Position numbers and translations under genes: made by a program. This document shows, one piece after another, positions 35,808-45,095 of a stretch of DNA of 64,000 nt (position 1 is the first letter of the stretch; the number at the start of each line of letters is the position of its first letter). Source of the stretch: Micromonospora andamanensis (GTDB taxonomy: Bacteria; Actinomycetota; Actinomycetes; Mycobacteriales; Micromonosporaceae); contig NZ_BOOZ01000002.1 of NCBI RefSeq assembly GCF_016863495.1, positions 337,401 through 401,400 of the forward strand, read 5' to 3'. The notes below the pieces were generated by a model. The model was not told where the DNA came from. It saw only the letters and a list, made by a program, of their open reading frames with translations, and searched no databases.

Positions 35808-36668
35808 ATGGCGAACCCGTTCGTCAAGGGGTGGAAGTACCTGATGGCGCTCTTCGGCGCCCGCATCGACGAGCACGCCGACCCGAAGGTGCAGCTCCAG
35901 CAGGCCATCGACGAGGCGCACCGGCAGCATCAGGCCCTCGTCCAGCAGGCCGCCGCGGTGATCGGCAACCAGCGGCAGCTGGAGATGAAGCTGTCCCGGC
36001 AGATGTCCGACGTCGAGCGGTTGCAGGCCAACGCCCGCCAGGCGCTGGTCCTGGCTGATCAGGCCCGGGCCAAGGGTGACGAGGCCGAGGCCGGGCGGTA
36101 CGAGCAGTCCGCACAGACCCTGGCCACCCAGCTCGTCTCCGCCGAGCAGTCCGCCGAGGACCTGAAGACCCTCCACGACCAGGCGCTGGCCGCCGCCGGG
36201 CAGGCCCGCCGGGCGGTGGAGAACAATTCCATGATCCTCCAGCAGAAGCTCGCCGAGCGCGCCAAGCTGCTCAGCCAGCTGGAGCAGGCGAAGATGCAGG
36301 AGAGCGTCGCCGCGTCGCTGGAGTCGATGTCGGCGCTCACCGCTCCCGGCAGCACCCCCACGCTCGACGAGGTACGCGACCGCATCGAGCGCCGTTACGC
36401 AAACGCCATGGGCCGCGCCGAGTTGGCCAGCAACTCGACCGAGGGCCGGATGCTGGAAATCCAGAAGGCGACCCTGGACACCGCCGGTTCCGCCCGGCTG
36501 GACCAGATCCGCGCCAGCATGGCCGGCGATCAGCTCGGCGCGGGCGCTGACCGGGGCTCCGTCGCCGATCAGCCGGCCACGGCCGACCCGGCGGTGGCCC
36601 GGCTCGACGAGATTCGCGCCAGCATGAGCCGTGAGCGCGGCACCGGCGACACCACGGCCGCCGGCTGA
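35808..36668 (+). CDS. pspA: Phage shock protein A / IM30 family
   Basis: PspA is an ESCRT-III-like coiled-coil protein that coats stressed inner membranes. The 286-residue protein begins with the amphipathic membrane helix [35 protein letters not shown] and continues as a long coiled coil to ~185. The C-terminal part holds two copies of ARLD-x-IRASM ([11 protein letters not shown] and [11 protein letters not shown], separated by ~30 residues), a short repeat not part of the core fold. GAGGGGA precedes ATG 35808. Partner of the ClgR-like gene and the PspM-like gene. Confidence 0.93.
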   Translation: MANPFVKGWKYLMALFGARIDEHADPKVQLQQAIDEAHRQHQALVQQAAAVIGNQRQLEMKLSRQMSDVERLQANARQALVLADQARAKGDEAEAGRYEQSAQTLATQLVSAEQSAEDLKTLHDQALAAAGQARRAVENNSMILQQKLAERAKLLSQLEQAKMQESVAASLESMSALTAPGSTPTLDEVRDRIERRYANAMGRAELASNSTEGRMLEIQKATLDTAGSARLDQIRASMAGDQLGAGADRGSVADQPATADPAVARLDEIRASMSRERGTGDTTAAG

Positions 36669-36691
36669 GCGGGGAAATCGAGGAGGCCACG

Positions 36692-37474
36692 GTGGCAGCG
36701 GACGAGCGCACCCGGTACTTCCGCAGGCTGAGCAGGCTACGCGGCTCGGCCCGGCGGTGGAGCGTGCTGGCCGGCGGGCTCGGCGGCGCGACAGTTGTGC
36801 TGACCCCGTACGCCGGGATCGGTCTGGCCGACGCGGCCTGGGCCGCCGCCGCGGGCGCGGCCACCGCGCTGGCCGGCTGGCGCTGGGTGGACCTGCGTGC
36901 CCTCGCCGCCCAACCCGCTCCGCCACCGCTGGACCCGGCCCAGGTGGCCGCCCGCAACCGGGCCCGCCTGGTGGCCGCCGTGGAACGGCTCCCCGCCGGT
37001 GCCGGCGTGCTGGCCGAGGTGCGTCGGGTCCGCTCCCGTACCGCGCTGCGTGGCACCGCCGCCGCCCAGCCGTGGGAGCGGCTGGACCGGGCCGCCGCGA
37101 CGATGGCATCCATGGCGGGCCGGCTGACCGGCCTCGCCGAACCGGCAGTCGGTGAAGCCTCCGCCGCCGAACAGTCGCTGCGTGAACTGGCCAACCGGGT
37201 CGCCAGTGTGGAACGCGCGGTCCGTCTCGCTCCCGCCGACGCGAAGCCACCACTTGCCGAGGCGCACCGCGCGCTCACCGGGCAACTGGAGGCGGGTGTG
37301 GCGGCGTACGAGCGCCTGGTGGTCGCCGCCGCAGGCTACCTGGCCGAGGAGTACCGCCCGGAAACCGAGCACCCCGCCGCCGCCCGCCTCACCGAGGCCA
37401 CCGACCTCCTCCAGGGCTTCGCCTCAGCCCTGTCGGAGCTACGCGCCGTCTCGCACCCCGCCCCGTCGCGTTGA
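36692..37474 (+). CDS. PspM-like membrane protein (Rv2743c position)
   Basis: The 260-residue protein has a basic N-terminus (RTRYFRRLSRLRGSARRW), two transmembrane helices (~25-45 and ~48-65, VLAGGLGGATVVLTPYAGIGLADAAWAAAAGAATALAGW) and a long helical cytoplasmic tail. Mycobacterial PspM (Rv2743c) occupies the same position after pspA and also has two membrane helices. GAGGAGG precedes GTG 36692, 23 bp after pspA. Assignment rests on context and topology more than on sequence motifs. Confidence 0.75.
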   Translation: MAADERTRYFRRLSRLRGSARRWSVLAGGLGGATVVLTPYAGIGLADAAWAAAAGAATALAGWRWVDLRALAAQPAPPPLDPAQVAARNRARLVAAVERLPAGAGVLAEVRRVRSRTALRGTAAAQPWERLDRAAATMASMAGRLTGLAEPAVGEASAAEQSLRELANRVASVERAVRLAPADAKPPLAEAHRALTGQLEAGVAAYERLVVAAAGYLAEEYRPETEHPAAARLTEATDLLQGFASALSELRAVSHPAPSR

Positions 37475-37514
37475 TCCCGTACGGAGCCACCGCCGGGGCC
37501 GGGAACGAGGACTG

Positions 37515-40500
37515 TCACTCGGGGGTGGTGACCGGGATGGGGCCGGTGTACGGGGAGGCGCCCACCACGTTGAACGAGCGCACCCGGTAGTGGTAGGTGA
37601 CGCCTCGGGCCAGGCCGGTGTTGGTAAAGCCGCGACCGGTGACGGTGAAGGTGGCCAGCTCGCGGCTGAACTGCGGATCCAGGGCCCGTTCCACGGTGAA
37701 GCCGGCACCCTGGCCGGCGGGCGTGCTGGCGGACCAGCCCAGCACCACTGTGGCGGTGTCCGGGCCGGGGGCGGTGGTGGCCACGCTTACCGAGGTCGGC
37801 GTGCCGGGCGCGGGCGGGGTGGTCACCGTCGCCACAGTTGACCAGGGCGAGGCGGCACCCAGGTAGGTGGTGCGGACCCGGTAGTAGTAGGTGGTGTCGG
37901 GCGCGACCGCCGGGTCCAGGTGGTTGTCCCCGACACTTATCGCGGTGGTGCCGGGCCCGCTGGTGAACGTCGGGTTGGTGGCGCGCTGCACGTCGATGCC
38001 GGTGGCGAACGAGTGGTTGGCCCAGCGCAACGCGACCCGCAGCGGTGCGGCGGGGGGAATTGCCGCGGTCAGCTTGGCCGGCGCGGTGAGCTGCACCGAC
38101 GCGGGAACGCTGTTCGACCAGGTGGAGCAGCTCGCCGCGTTCTCCGCCCGGATGCGGTAGTGGTAGGTGACGCCGGGGGTGACTGTGGCGTCGGTGTAGC
38201 GGGTCGCCGTGGCCGCCACGGTGATTGTCGTCAGACCGTTCGTGAACGTCACGTCGGTGGCCCGTTGCAGCAGGTGGCTGGTGGCCGGTGGGCGGCTGCC
38301 GTTCCCGGTCCAGGCGAGGGTGATCGCCGGCAGCGCGGTCGCCGAACCGGGGGCCGGTGCGGCGGTGAGCCCGGTCGGCGCCCGCGGCGAGACCCGCACC
38401 ACAAGCGGGCGGCTCATGCCCTGGTCCCGCAGGCCCGCCGCCGCACTGCCCCAGCGACACTCCCAGCCCAGGTTGACAAGGTGGTTGACCACCGACGCCT
38501 GTCGCCCGTCGACCGGGCTGATCGGGGTGGCGTCGAGCCGGGCACCGGCCGGTCGGGCCGGGTCGAGCAGCCGGACGCTGTCGCCGATCTTGAACGGCAG
38601 CGACGGTGCCTCCGGACGCAGCGCGAGCAGCACGTCCTCTCCCGGATCGACCCGCACCACCTGCTTCCAGCCGAGTTCGCCGGGATGCGGTGGCCGGATC
38701 GCGCCGTCCCGGCCGACCCGGCCGATCACCTGAACGTCGAGGCCGTCGAACCGCACCGGATGGCTCTGCCGCCCGCAGCCACGTACCCGCCAGAGCTGGC
38801 TGCCGTCACCAGGGGTGCCGACCGCCAGCGCCGGGTCGCTGGCGTGCACCACCTCGGTCGCCGGTTCGGTGGGACCGAGCGGCAGGGTGGCCTCACCCCG
38901 TGGTCCGCCGTGCGGATGGGCCACGCCGAGGCGGCCGGTGAGGCGGCCGTACTCGGGCTCGAAGACCTGCCGCACGGAGGTGACGGCCAGCGGCAGGTTC
39001 ACCGGTGCGCCGCCGGGCGGGGTGAACTCGACTGTGGTGGCGTGCACCGGAATCCGGGTCGCCGCGCTCGTGGTGCCGAAGCAGGCATCGTAGGCCGGGT
39101 GCGGGACCACCGGGGGGCGTTGGCTGGCCGCGTACGCGCCGGGCAGGCGCTCCCGCAGTCGGTCGAGGTCGTACGGCGTGGCCCGGGTGCCGGTCACCCG
39201 TAGCTGCATCAGGGTGCGGGTGTTCGGGCCGTACCCGGGCACCGTCGGCGGCGCGCCGCCCTCGGCGGTGCGGTCGGGCCCGCCGGTGTGGTGGTCGTAG
39301 CGGGGATCGAAGCAGGGCAGCGGGGCCGGGCAGTCGTTGTAGAGGATCAGGGTGGTGCCGGGTTCGACGGTGGCGAGATCCACGAGCACGTCGGCCCGCT
39401 CGCCGGGGGCGAGCAGCAGCGCGTGACCGTCGACGTTCAGCACTGTCGGGTCGCGTCGGTCGTAACGGAAGCCGATCGGCCGGTTCGGCACGACCACGGG
39501 CGCCGGCAGCAGGCCGCCCTCGTTGCCGATCCGGATCATCTCCGGGCCGGCCGCCGCCGGGTCCGGCACGCCGCCGGCACGCCCGTCGGTGGGCCAGTCC
39601 GCCTGTCGGTCCGGGGCGCGTACCGCTTCGACCATCGGCACCTCACCGGCGGCGGCGTCGGCGAGCTGACCCTCCGGCGTCCACATCGGCGCGTCCGAGG
39701 CGGCCCGGTACAACTGGAGGTTCAGCCAACGGTCGGTGCAGGCGTTCAGGATGCGCCACCTGTGGAGCTTCGGCTGCACCTCCAGGTACGGGTACGCGGA
39801 ACCGTTGACCAGGACCGTGTCGCCGTACGCCGCCGGCACCGCGCTCGGGTGCGGTACACCTGGGGCTTCCGGCGGCTCGTTCGGGTCGGTGACCGGGTCG
39901 TGGTGCGGGTTGGCCACGGTTGCGGCGGACGCGTCGGCACCGGCGGCGGTGACGGTACGCGACCAGGGCCCGTAGTCCCACCGGCCGGTCGGGTTGACGC
40001 CGTCGCGGCGGTACGGGTTCTGGCGGGACTGGTAGACGTGCGGGTGCCAGAGGGAACCCCGGGTCCCCCAGCGGTCCCGGTCCCAGGTCGGGTCCTGCGC
40101 GGCGAGTTGGGCGTCGTCCGGCACGAACGTCTTGTCCTCGAAGACCAGCGGCAACTGCTCGGCCGGCAGCGTCCCGTCGGCGATCAACCGCTCCTGCGCG
40201 TCGTCGGTGAGCAGGTAGAGCGCGAGCTGACCGGAGTAGACGGTCAGCCGGGACAGCCCGACGGTGTTGTCGTGGAACCAGAGCAGGCGACCGCTCTGGT
40301 CGTTGGGGTAGTAGAGGGTGGTGGCGCCCTGCCCCGGGTGGGCCATGTCCGGCACGTGGGCCAGGCTGACACCTGTGGGGTAGGGGGTGATCTCGCCCGC
40401 CGGAGTGATCCACTGCCACGGGTTCCCGGCGCTGATCCAGCCGGTGAGCGCGCCGCACAGATGCAGCACCGCCCGGTTCTGCGGGTAGGGTGCCGGCCCG

Positions 40501-41189
40501 TCGAGGGGCCCCGGGCCGGCACCGGGCACCGTCGGGTCGACAGGCAGGAAGAGGTCACCGGTGGGCAGTTGGTTTATGAACTTGATGCGTACCGGCCGGC
40601 CGCGTCGGGCGAGCACGACCGGACCGAGGTGCCAGGGTCGTCGTGGCGGGGCGACAGTGTTGTGCCCGTCCGGGTCAGTGCCCAGGTTGAGTTGGCGGTA
40701 GCCGCGCAGCCGGGTGGCCGGCAGGTCCCGGTGCAGCCGTTGGGTGTACTCCTGGAGTCCGATCTCGTAGTAGTCGCATCCCGGATGAGTGATCGTGTCG
40801 GGTACCGCGACCGGCAGGTGCGCGCCGAGCGGAGTGCGACCCAGCGGGCCGAGGCCGGGCAGCGGGTCGAGAAACTTGCGCATCCCGGTGCCGGTGACCA
40901 CCTGTCCGTCCTCGTCGTGGGCGGGCAACGGACTGTAGGCGTGGTTGGGCACCGGACCGAAGCAGCGGGGCGTCGCCGCCGGATCGAGAGTGGCAGGTGT
41001 CGGCGGCGCGGCTGCCACCTGGTGCGGCAACGCGGGCGGTGCGGTTGCTCGCGACGCGGCGGTCGGGGCGCTGTCGTTCTCCGCGTCCGGGCCGGGTCGG
41101 GCAGCAGGGACGGCGCTCGGCGGGCCCGGCTTGTCGGTGCGGGCGGCGCGGTCCAGCCAGGTCGACCGGAGTCTGCGGAACACGGCCAT
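37515..41189 (-). CDS. Multicopper-oxidase-fold protein lacking copper ligands, with FnIII-like tail
   Basis: The 1224-residue protein has a CotA/phenoxazinone-synthase-like cupredoxin body (to ~925) followed by three fibronectin-III-like domains (~935-1224; repeated VTYHYRIRAEN, TTYYYRVRTTY, VTYHYRVRSFN). The framework of all four copper motifs is recognisable but the ligands are gone: HLHG is HLCG (243-246), HDH is HDN (306-308), HPxHxH is HPVRFD (810-815) and HCHxxxH is ECRWGS (910-915). Catalysis by the usual mechanism is therefore unlikely. GGGAG precedes ATG 41189. The N-terminus has no signal peptide; an export route is not visible. Confidence 0.82.
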   Translation of the reverse strand: MAVFRRLRSTWLDRAARTDKPGPPSAVPAARPGPDAENDSAPTAASRATAPPALPHQVAAAPPTPATLDPAATPRCFGPVPNHAYSPLPAHDEDGQVVTGTGMRKFLDPLPGLGPLGRTPLGAHLPVAVPDTITHPGCDYYEIGLQEYTQRLHRDLPATRLRGYRQLNLGTDPDGHNTVAPPRRPWHLGPVVLARRGRPVRIKFINQLPTGDLFLPVDPTVPGAGPGPLDGPAPYPQNRAVLHLCGALTGWISAGNPWQWITPAGEITPYPTGVSLAHVPDMAHPGQGATTLYYPNDQSGRLLWFHDNTVGLSRLTVYSGQLALYLLTDDAQERLIADGTLPAEQLPLVFEDKTFVPDDAQLAAQDPTWDRDRWGTRGSLWHPHVYQSRQNPYRRDGVNPTGRWDYGPWSRTVTAAGADASAATVANPHHDPVTDPNEPPEAPGVPHPSAVPAAYGDTVLVNGSAYPYLEVQPKLHRWRILNACTDRWLNLQLYRAASDAPMWTPEGQLADAAAGEVPMVEAVRAPDRQADWPTDGRAGGVPDPAAAGPEMIRIGNEGGLLPAPVVVPNRPIGFRYDRRDPTVLNVDGHALLLAPGERADVLVDLATVEPGTTLILYNDCPAPLPCFDPRYDHHTGGPDRTAEGGAPPTVPGYGPNTRTLMQLRVTGTRATPYDLDRLRERLPGAYAASQRPPVVPHPAYDACFGTTSAATRIPVHATTVEFTPPGGAPVNLPLAVTSVRQVFEPEYGRLTGRLGVAHPHGGPRGEATLPLGPTEPATEVVHASDPALAVGTPGDGSQLWRVRGCGRQSHPVRFDGLDVQVIGRVGRDGAIRPPHPGELGWKQVVRVDPGEDVLLALRPEAPSLPFKIGDSVRLLDPARPAGARLDATPISPVDGRQASVVNHLVNLGWECRWGSAAAGLRDQGMSRPLVVRVSPRAPTGLTAAPAPGSATALPAITLAWTGNGSRPPATSHLLQRATDVTFTNGLTTITVAATATRYTDATVTPGVTYHYRIRAENAASCSTWSNSVPASVQLTAPAKLTAAIPPAAPLRVALRWANHSFATGIDVQRATNPTFTSGPGTTAISVGDNHLDPAVAPDTTYYYRVRTTYLGAASPWSTVATVTTPPAPGTPTSVSVATTAPGPDTATVVLGWSASTPAGQGAGFTVERALDPQFSRELATFTVTGRGFTNTGLARGVTYHYRVRSFNVVGASPYTGPIPVTTPE

Positions 41190-41527
41190 GGCTCTCCCGG
41201 TGATCGGGGCGCGGCGGCCACCACCCCGACGTGGCGGCGCGGACGCGCGTGCTGACGTTCCGTGAGCCCTCAACCGCAGCATGCGACGCGCGGTGGTCGG
41301 TTAGGAAGTCCCCTTTCGTGCCAATCTGCCGAGCTGCCGGCGTGTCGCCGCCGCCACTCCGCGCCTGTCGCGTGACCGGCCGTCCACCGGCTCCGACCTG
41401 CCCAGACCGCCGCGTGGAAGATGCACGGCGGCAGCCCAGACCGCCGCGTGGAAGATGCGCGGCAGCCCAGATCGCGGTGTGGAAGATGCCCGCCGGCACC
41501 AGCCGGTTCGCGGCAGGCACGGCGGGC
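41190..41527. other. 338-bp gap with three tandem imperfect repeats
   Basis: Between the divergent... start of the 1224-residue gene and the end of the Nei-type gene there is no convincing ORF. It contains the tandem repeat at 41401-41494 and otherwise ordinary GC-rich sequence that would carry the promoter of the minus-strand oxidase-like gene. Confidence 0.7.
41401..41494. repeat. Tandem repeat, units of 34 and 31 bp
   Basis: Three copies of CCCAGAC/TCG..GTGGAAGATGC start at 41401, 41435 and 41466. The first two share 24 of 24 leading bases; the third has substitutions. All lie in the non-coding gap between two minus-strand genes. Read on the minus strand each unit begins GCATCTTCCAC. Confidence 0.85.
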
Positions 41528-42331
41528 TCAGGTCGGATCGCCCGGCTGGCAGGTGGGGCACCAGTAGGTGACCCGTTCGCCCAGGTCCTCCTTGCGGATG
41601 GCGGTGCCGCAGCGCCGGCACGGCTGCGCCCGCCGGCCGTACACGTAGCTGGTCCGGCCACGTGCCAGCGAGCCGGTGGTGCTCTGCGTCCAGCGCCCCC
41701 GGTTGGCGGCCAGCAACTTCTGCGCCAGGGTCACCAGGCCGAGGAGGTCGGGCACCTCCCGCACGGGGGTACGCGGGTGGATGCCGCGCAGGAACAGCAC
41801 CTCGCACTTGTAGAGGTTGCCCACTCCGGCCAGCAGGCGCTGGTCGAGCACCGCCACGCCGACCGGGGTGTCCGGGTGGGCGGCGATTCGACGGGCCGCC
41901 TCGGCCGGATCCCAGTCGGCGCCGAGCAGGTCGGGGCCGAGGTGACCGACGAGGCGCGACTCGTCGGCGGTGGGCACCAGCGCCACCTCGTGCAGGTGGT
42001 AACCGACGGCTGTCGCGACCGGGGCGCGCAGCACCACCCGGATCAGGTGCGCCGGCCGGGCCGTCCACCGCTGCCCGGGGGCGTACGTCCGCCAGGTGCC
42101 ATCCATCCGCAGGTGCGAGTGCAGCGTCCAGCGCGACTCGCCGGTGCCGGCGGGGGCGTCCAGCCGGAGCAGCAGGTGTTTGCCCCGGCTGGCGCTGTCG
42201 CGTACCGCCCAGCCGGCGAGATCGGTGGTGGCGAGCGAGGGCACCCGAAAGTCGCTGCCGGTCAGCCGGGCGCCGACAAGCGCGCGTTCCAGGACGCGGG
42301 CGGTGTTCCAGACGGTGTCACCTTCGGGCAC
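41528..42331 (-). CDS. DNA glycosylase/AP lyase, Fpg/Nei family (endonuclease VIII type)
   Basis: Nei-type enzymes excise oxidised pyrimidines. The 267-residue protein starts (V)PEGDTVWNTARVLERAL, with the catalytic Pro2-Glu3 exposed after Met removal, and has the helix-two-turn-helix LDQRLLAGVGNLYKCEVLFLRGIHP and the zinc finger CRRCGTAIRKEDLGERVTYWCPTC. GTG 42331 is required for the catalytic N-terminus, so longer in-frame starts are wrong. PEGDT rather than PELPE favours Nei over MutM. Confidence 0.93.
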   Translation of the reverse strand: MPEGDTVWNTARVLERALVGARLTGSDFRVPSLATTDLAGWAVRDSASRGKHLLLRLDAPAGTGESRWTLHSHLRMDGTWRTYAPGQRWTARPAHLIRVVLRAPVATAVGYHLHEVALVPTADESRLVGHLGPDLLGADWDPAEAARRIAAHPDTPVGVAVLDQRLLAGVGNLYKCEVLFLRGIHPRTPVREVPDLLGLVTLAQKLLAANRGRWTQSTTGSLARGRTSYVYGRRAQPCRRCGTAIRKEDLGERVTYWCPTCQPGDPT

Positions 42332-42441
42332 GGCACCATTCTCCCTCACCCGAGCGCAATTCACATGTATCGCTATTTGTATGACGCTTCTATTCGATCT
42401 ACGGATATAGGCACTATCGGGGAGTTCTGAGGAGAATGCTG

Positions 42442-43644
42442 ATGAATCATCCCCGCAATTCCGTCCTGGCCGTCCTACTGGCCGCCGCCCTCGTCGTAGC
42501 TCTGCATCCGACCTCCGCCTCATCGGCCGCCCGCCCCGACCGGTGGACCGCCGACCTGTCGGTCGTCGACGCCGACGATGTCAACGTGCGACACACCCGC
42601 GCGGGCCTGCGACTGGCCGACGCCCGGCCACCAGGTGTGCCCGCCCGGCGCAGTGCGGTCGCCGAGGGCATGCTGGTGGCCTCACCGCGTGCCCTCAGTC
42701 GTTCCGCCAACCGGATCCGCGCCCAGGTCACCGTCGCCGCCAGGCCGGGTGCCACCGCGACCGTCCAGGTCCGTGGCTGGCGGACGACCGGCTGGACGGA
42801 ATGGCGCGACGCCGCGCCGACGGCCGTCTTCGACCAGCCGGTCCGTCGGGTGCAGGCCCGGGTGGTGCTCACCGGCAGCCGTTCGGGCGCGAGCACCGAG
42901 GTCCGCGCCGTCCGGCTCACCGCCGACACCGTCGCCGCCACCACCGCCGCCACTCCCGGCCTGACCTACCGGGTGTACGCGACCCGGGTCGGACTGGTCG
43001 GCGAGGTGACCGCGAACGGCCACACGGTCCGCGCCCGGGACCATTTCGTGGCGTTGCCGTCCCGCCGGGGACTGTCCCCGCGCAACACAGGTGACTACAC
43101 CGTGCGGGTCTGCACCGTCACCGGCAGCCGCTGCGAGTACGCCCCGGTCTGGGACGTGGGCCCGTGGAACACCCGCGACGACTACTGGAACCTCAGCGCC
43201 GTGCGGGAGAACTGGAAGGCCCTGCCGCAGGGCAGGCCGCAGGCGCAGGCCGCCTACCAGAACGGTTACAACGGCGGGCGGGACCAGTTCGGTCGGGTGG
43301 TGCTCAACCCGGCCGGCATCGACCTCGCCGACGGGACGTTCTGGGACGGGTTGCAGCTGACCACGAACGCCTGGGTCGACGTGGCGTACCTGTGGACCGG
43401 CAGCGGCCCCCGTGGGGTGGTCGGTGACGGACCGCTGACCGTGCGGGCCGGACCCGGCACCGGCTACCAGTCCCGGGGCCTGGCCGCCCAGCACGCGAAC
43501 GTGCCGATCCAGTGTTACGTGGCCGGGCAGACAGTCGTCGGGCCGTACCGCACCACCAACCGGTGGAACCGCCTGGCCAGTGGGCAGTTCGTCAGTCACG
43601 CGTACATCTCGGCGGTCTGGGGTGGGTCGGTGCCGCTCTGTTGA
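42442..43644 (+). CDS. Secreted protein with C-terminal SH3b-like domain
   Basis: The 400-residue precursor has a signal peptide (MNHPRNSVLAVLLAAALVVALHPTSASSAA), a middle region of beta-rich sequence (VTVAARPGATATVQVRGWRTTGWTEWRDA), a segment with paired cysteines (VCTVTGSRCEYAPVWDVGPWNTRDDYW) and a C-terminal bacterial SH3-like domain (GPLTVRAGPGTGYQSRGLAAQHANVPIQCYV). SH3b domains usually bind peptidoglycan. AGGAG (42430-42434) is 7 nt from ATG 42442 but only 1 nt from ATG 42436, which decides the start. The upstream 42340-42430 is an AT-rich promoter island. Function unknown. Confidence 0.82.
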   Translation: MNHPRNSVLAVLLAAALVVALHPTSASSAARPDRWTADLSVVDADDVNVRHTRAGLRLADARPPGVPARRSAVAEGMLVASPRALSRSANRIRAQVTVAARPGATATVQVRGWRTTGWTEWRDAAPTAVFDQPVRRVQARVVLTGSRSGASTEVRAVRLTADTVAATTAATPGLTYRVYATRVGLVGEVTANGHTVRARDHFVALPSRRGLSPRNTGDYTVRVCTVTGSRCEYAPVWDVGPWNTRDDYWNLSAVRENWKALPQGRPQAQAAYQNGYNGGRDQFGRVVLNPAGIDLADGTFWDGLQLTTNAWVDVAYLWTGSGPRGVVGDGPLTVRAGPGTGYQSRGLAAQHANVPIQCYVAGQTVVGPYRTTNRWNRLASGQFVSHAYISAVWGGSVPLC

Positions 43645-43657
43645 GGCGGCACCCCGA

Positions 43658-43689
43658 GCCGGGCCGGTGTCCTCCCACGCCGGCCCGGC
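43658..43689. terminator. Bidirectional terminator
   Basis: GCCGGGCCGGTGT pairs with ACGCCGGCCCGGC (one G-U) around CCTCCC, between the convergent secreted-protein and CPCC genes. Confidence 0.75.
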
Positions 43690-43731
43690 CCGCCGCGTCA
43701 CCTGGTGCTCAGCAGCGCCCGGTCGGCCGGC

Positions 43732-44004
43732 TCAGGGCATCTCCTCCGGCCTCGGCGTCCGCACCAGTTCCTGGTACCGAGGGTGGCAGGCGCCGTAGAC
43801 GGCGAAATTGAGGCGGGCGTGCGACAGGCTCAGGTCCCCGTTCGCCCCGCCACGGACGACGTCCGCGTCCGCGTCGGCCTGACCGTCATCTGTCCAGAAA
43901 CAGACCGGGCAGGTGCCGCCGCCGGTCCGGTACGCGCAGCAGGGGCAAGCGGCGGGAACCCAGCGATCATCCACCTTGACAGCTTTCCACAGTAGACGGT
44001 TCAT
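43732..44004 (-). CDS. CPCC family cysteine-rich protein
   Basis: The 90-residue protein carries the CPCC motif (ACPCCAYRTGGGTCPVCFWTDDGQ), two cysteine pairs that probably bind zinc, followed by SLSHARLNFAVYGACHPRYQELVR, typical of this small family. Its ATG overlaps the stop of the SAM hydroxide adenosyltransferase (ATGA), so it is translated after it. Role unknown. Confidence 0.85.
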   Translation of the reverse strand: MNRLLWKAVKVDDRWVPAACPCCAYRTGGGTCPVCFWTDDGQADADADVVRGGANGDLSLSHARLNFAVYGACHPRYQELVRTPRPEEMP

Positions 44005-44903
44005 CCGTATTGTCCGGGGGCGTCCCCCACGACGCCGGAACCCCGGACCCGCAGCAGCGTACCCGGGACCACCGCGAGCAGTGCGGCGGCGTGTCCACCG
44101 TTGACGGAGAGTGCCACCCGGCCGGCCGAGTCGGCGTGCGCCACCAGGGCACCGACCGGGGCGTCGCCGAAGGTACGCCCGTGCACCGCTTCCCGCTCCC
44201 ACCCGCCGATGCCCGCCGGGCTGTCCGCAGCGGCCGGATCGCCGGCCACCGGACCTACCCGGACCCGTGCCGGCAGCGGGTCGAGCAGTTCGGACCGGGC
44301 GGCCAACTGCACGTTGCCGAATCCGTCCACCGTCAGCACCTCGGCGACGAACCCGTCAGGCAACCGACGGACCAGCGGCTCCGGTAGCCGTACCAGCGAC
44401 GCCGGATCGACAGCCCGGCCGGCCTCGGCCAGCGGGGCACCGAGGGCCAGCCGGGCCGCGACAGGCGCGAAGACGTCGCGTCCGTGGAAAGTGGCCGAGA
44501 CCCGAGGGGTCAGCCAGCGCGGATTCGTCAGCTCCACCGCCCCGGTGATCCCGCCGAGCGCCCCGGCGGCGTCCAGCAGCAGGCCGTTGTCGGGGCCCAC
44601 CAGCAGACCGGCGGGGGTATCCAGGGCGACACCCCGGCGGCGCGTGCCGACTCCCGGGTCGACCACCGCCACGTGCACCCCGAGCGGCAGGTGCGGCACG
44701 GTCTGGGCCAGTACCGCGCCGCCCCGACGAACGTCACCCGGCGGCACCAGGTGGGTCACGTCGATGATCCGCAGCGCGGGAGCGAGGCGGGCGATCACCC
44801 CGTGGCAGGCCGCCACGAACCCGTCGGCGAGCCCATAGTCAGTGGTCAGCGAGACGACCCCGGCCGGTGCTCGCGACTCGCGGGCGCTGCTGCTGCTGGT
44901 CAC
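44001..44903 (-). CDS. SAM hydroxide adenosyltransferase (DUF62)
   Basis: DUF62 enzymes hydrolyse S-adenosylmethionine to adenosine and methionine with an activated water; they are relatives of fluorinase and chlorinase. In 300 residues: VVSLTTDYGLADGFVAACHGV at the N-terminus, VDPGVGTRRRGVALDTPAGLLVGPDNGLL in the middle, TFHGRDVFAPVAARLALG, and the C-terminal beta domain. No halogenase-specific insert loop is evident. GTG 44903 fits a minus-strand TACGAT 8 nt upstream. Downstream CPCC gene is coupled. Confidence 0.9.
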   Translation of the reverse strand: MTSSSSARESRAPAGVVSLTTDYGLADGFVAACHGVIARLAPALRIIDVTHLVPPGDVRRGGAVLAQTVPHLPLGVHVAVVDPGVGTRRRGVALDTPAGLLVGPDNGLLLDAAGALGGITGAVELTNPRWLTPRVSATFHGRDVFAPVAARLALGAPLAEAGRAVDPASLVRLPEPLVRRLPDGFVAEVLTVDGFGNVQLAARSELLDPLPARVRVGPVAGDPAAADSPAGIGGWEREAVHGRTFGDAPVGALVAHADSAGRVALSVNGGHAAALLAVVPGTLLRVRGSGVVGDAPGQYG

Positions 44904-44917
44904 GGCACCGGATCGTA
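44901..44917 (-). promoter_or_regulatory. Leaderless-type promoter of SAM hydroxide adenosyltransferase
   Basis: Minus-strand TACGAT (44917-44912), 8 nt, then GTG 44903. Confidence 0.45.
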
Positions 44918-45095
44918 CGCCCGGATCCTCCGTCACGGGTGACGACGGCGACGATGGGCGCGGCCGGTGCTTGCGGCGTCCCCCGGTGCTGTCGCTGTCG
45001 CGGGTACCGTCGGCGTCCCGTTGCCGGATAGCCGACAGCACGGCTGACCGACCGGCCACTGCCTGCGGGCCGCACCGGTTGGGCAGACTGCCGGG

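Noticed and set aside
39288..41255. 655-codon open frame on the plus strand opposite the oxidase-like gene
   Set aside because: Val/Gly/Arg-rich translation without motifs, whereas the minus strand shows a recognisable cupredoxin framework and a good ribosome-binding site.
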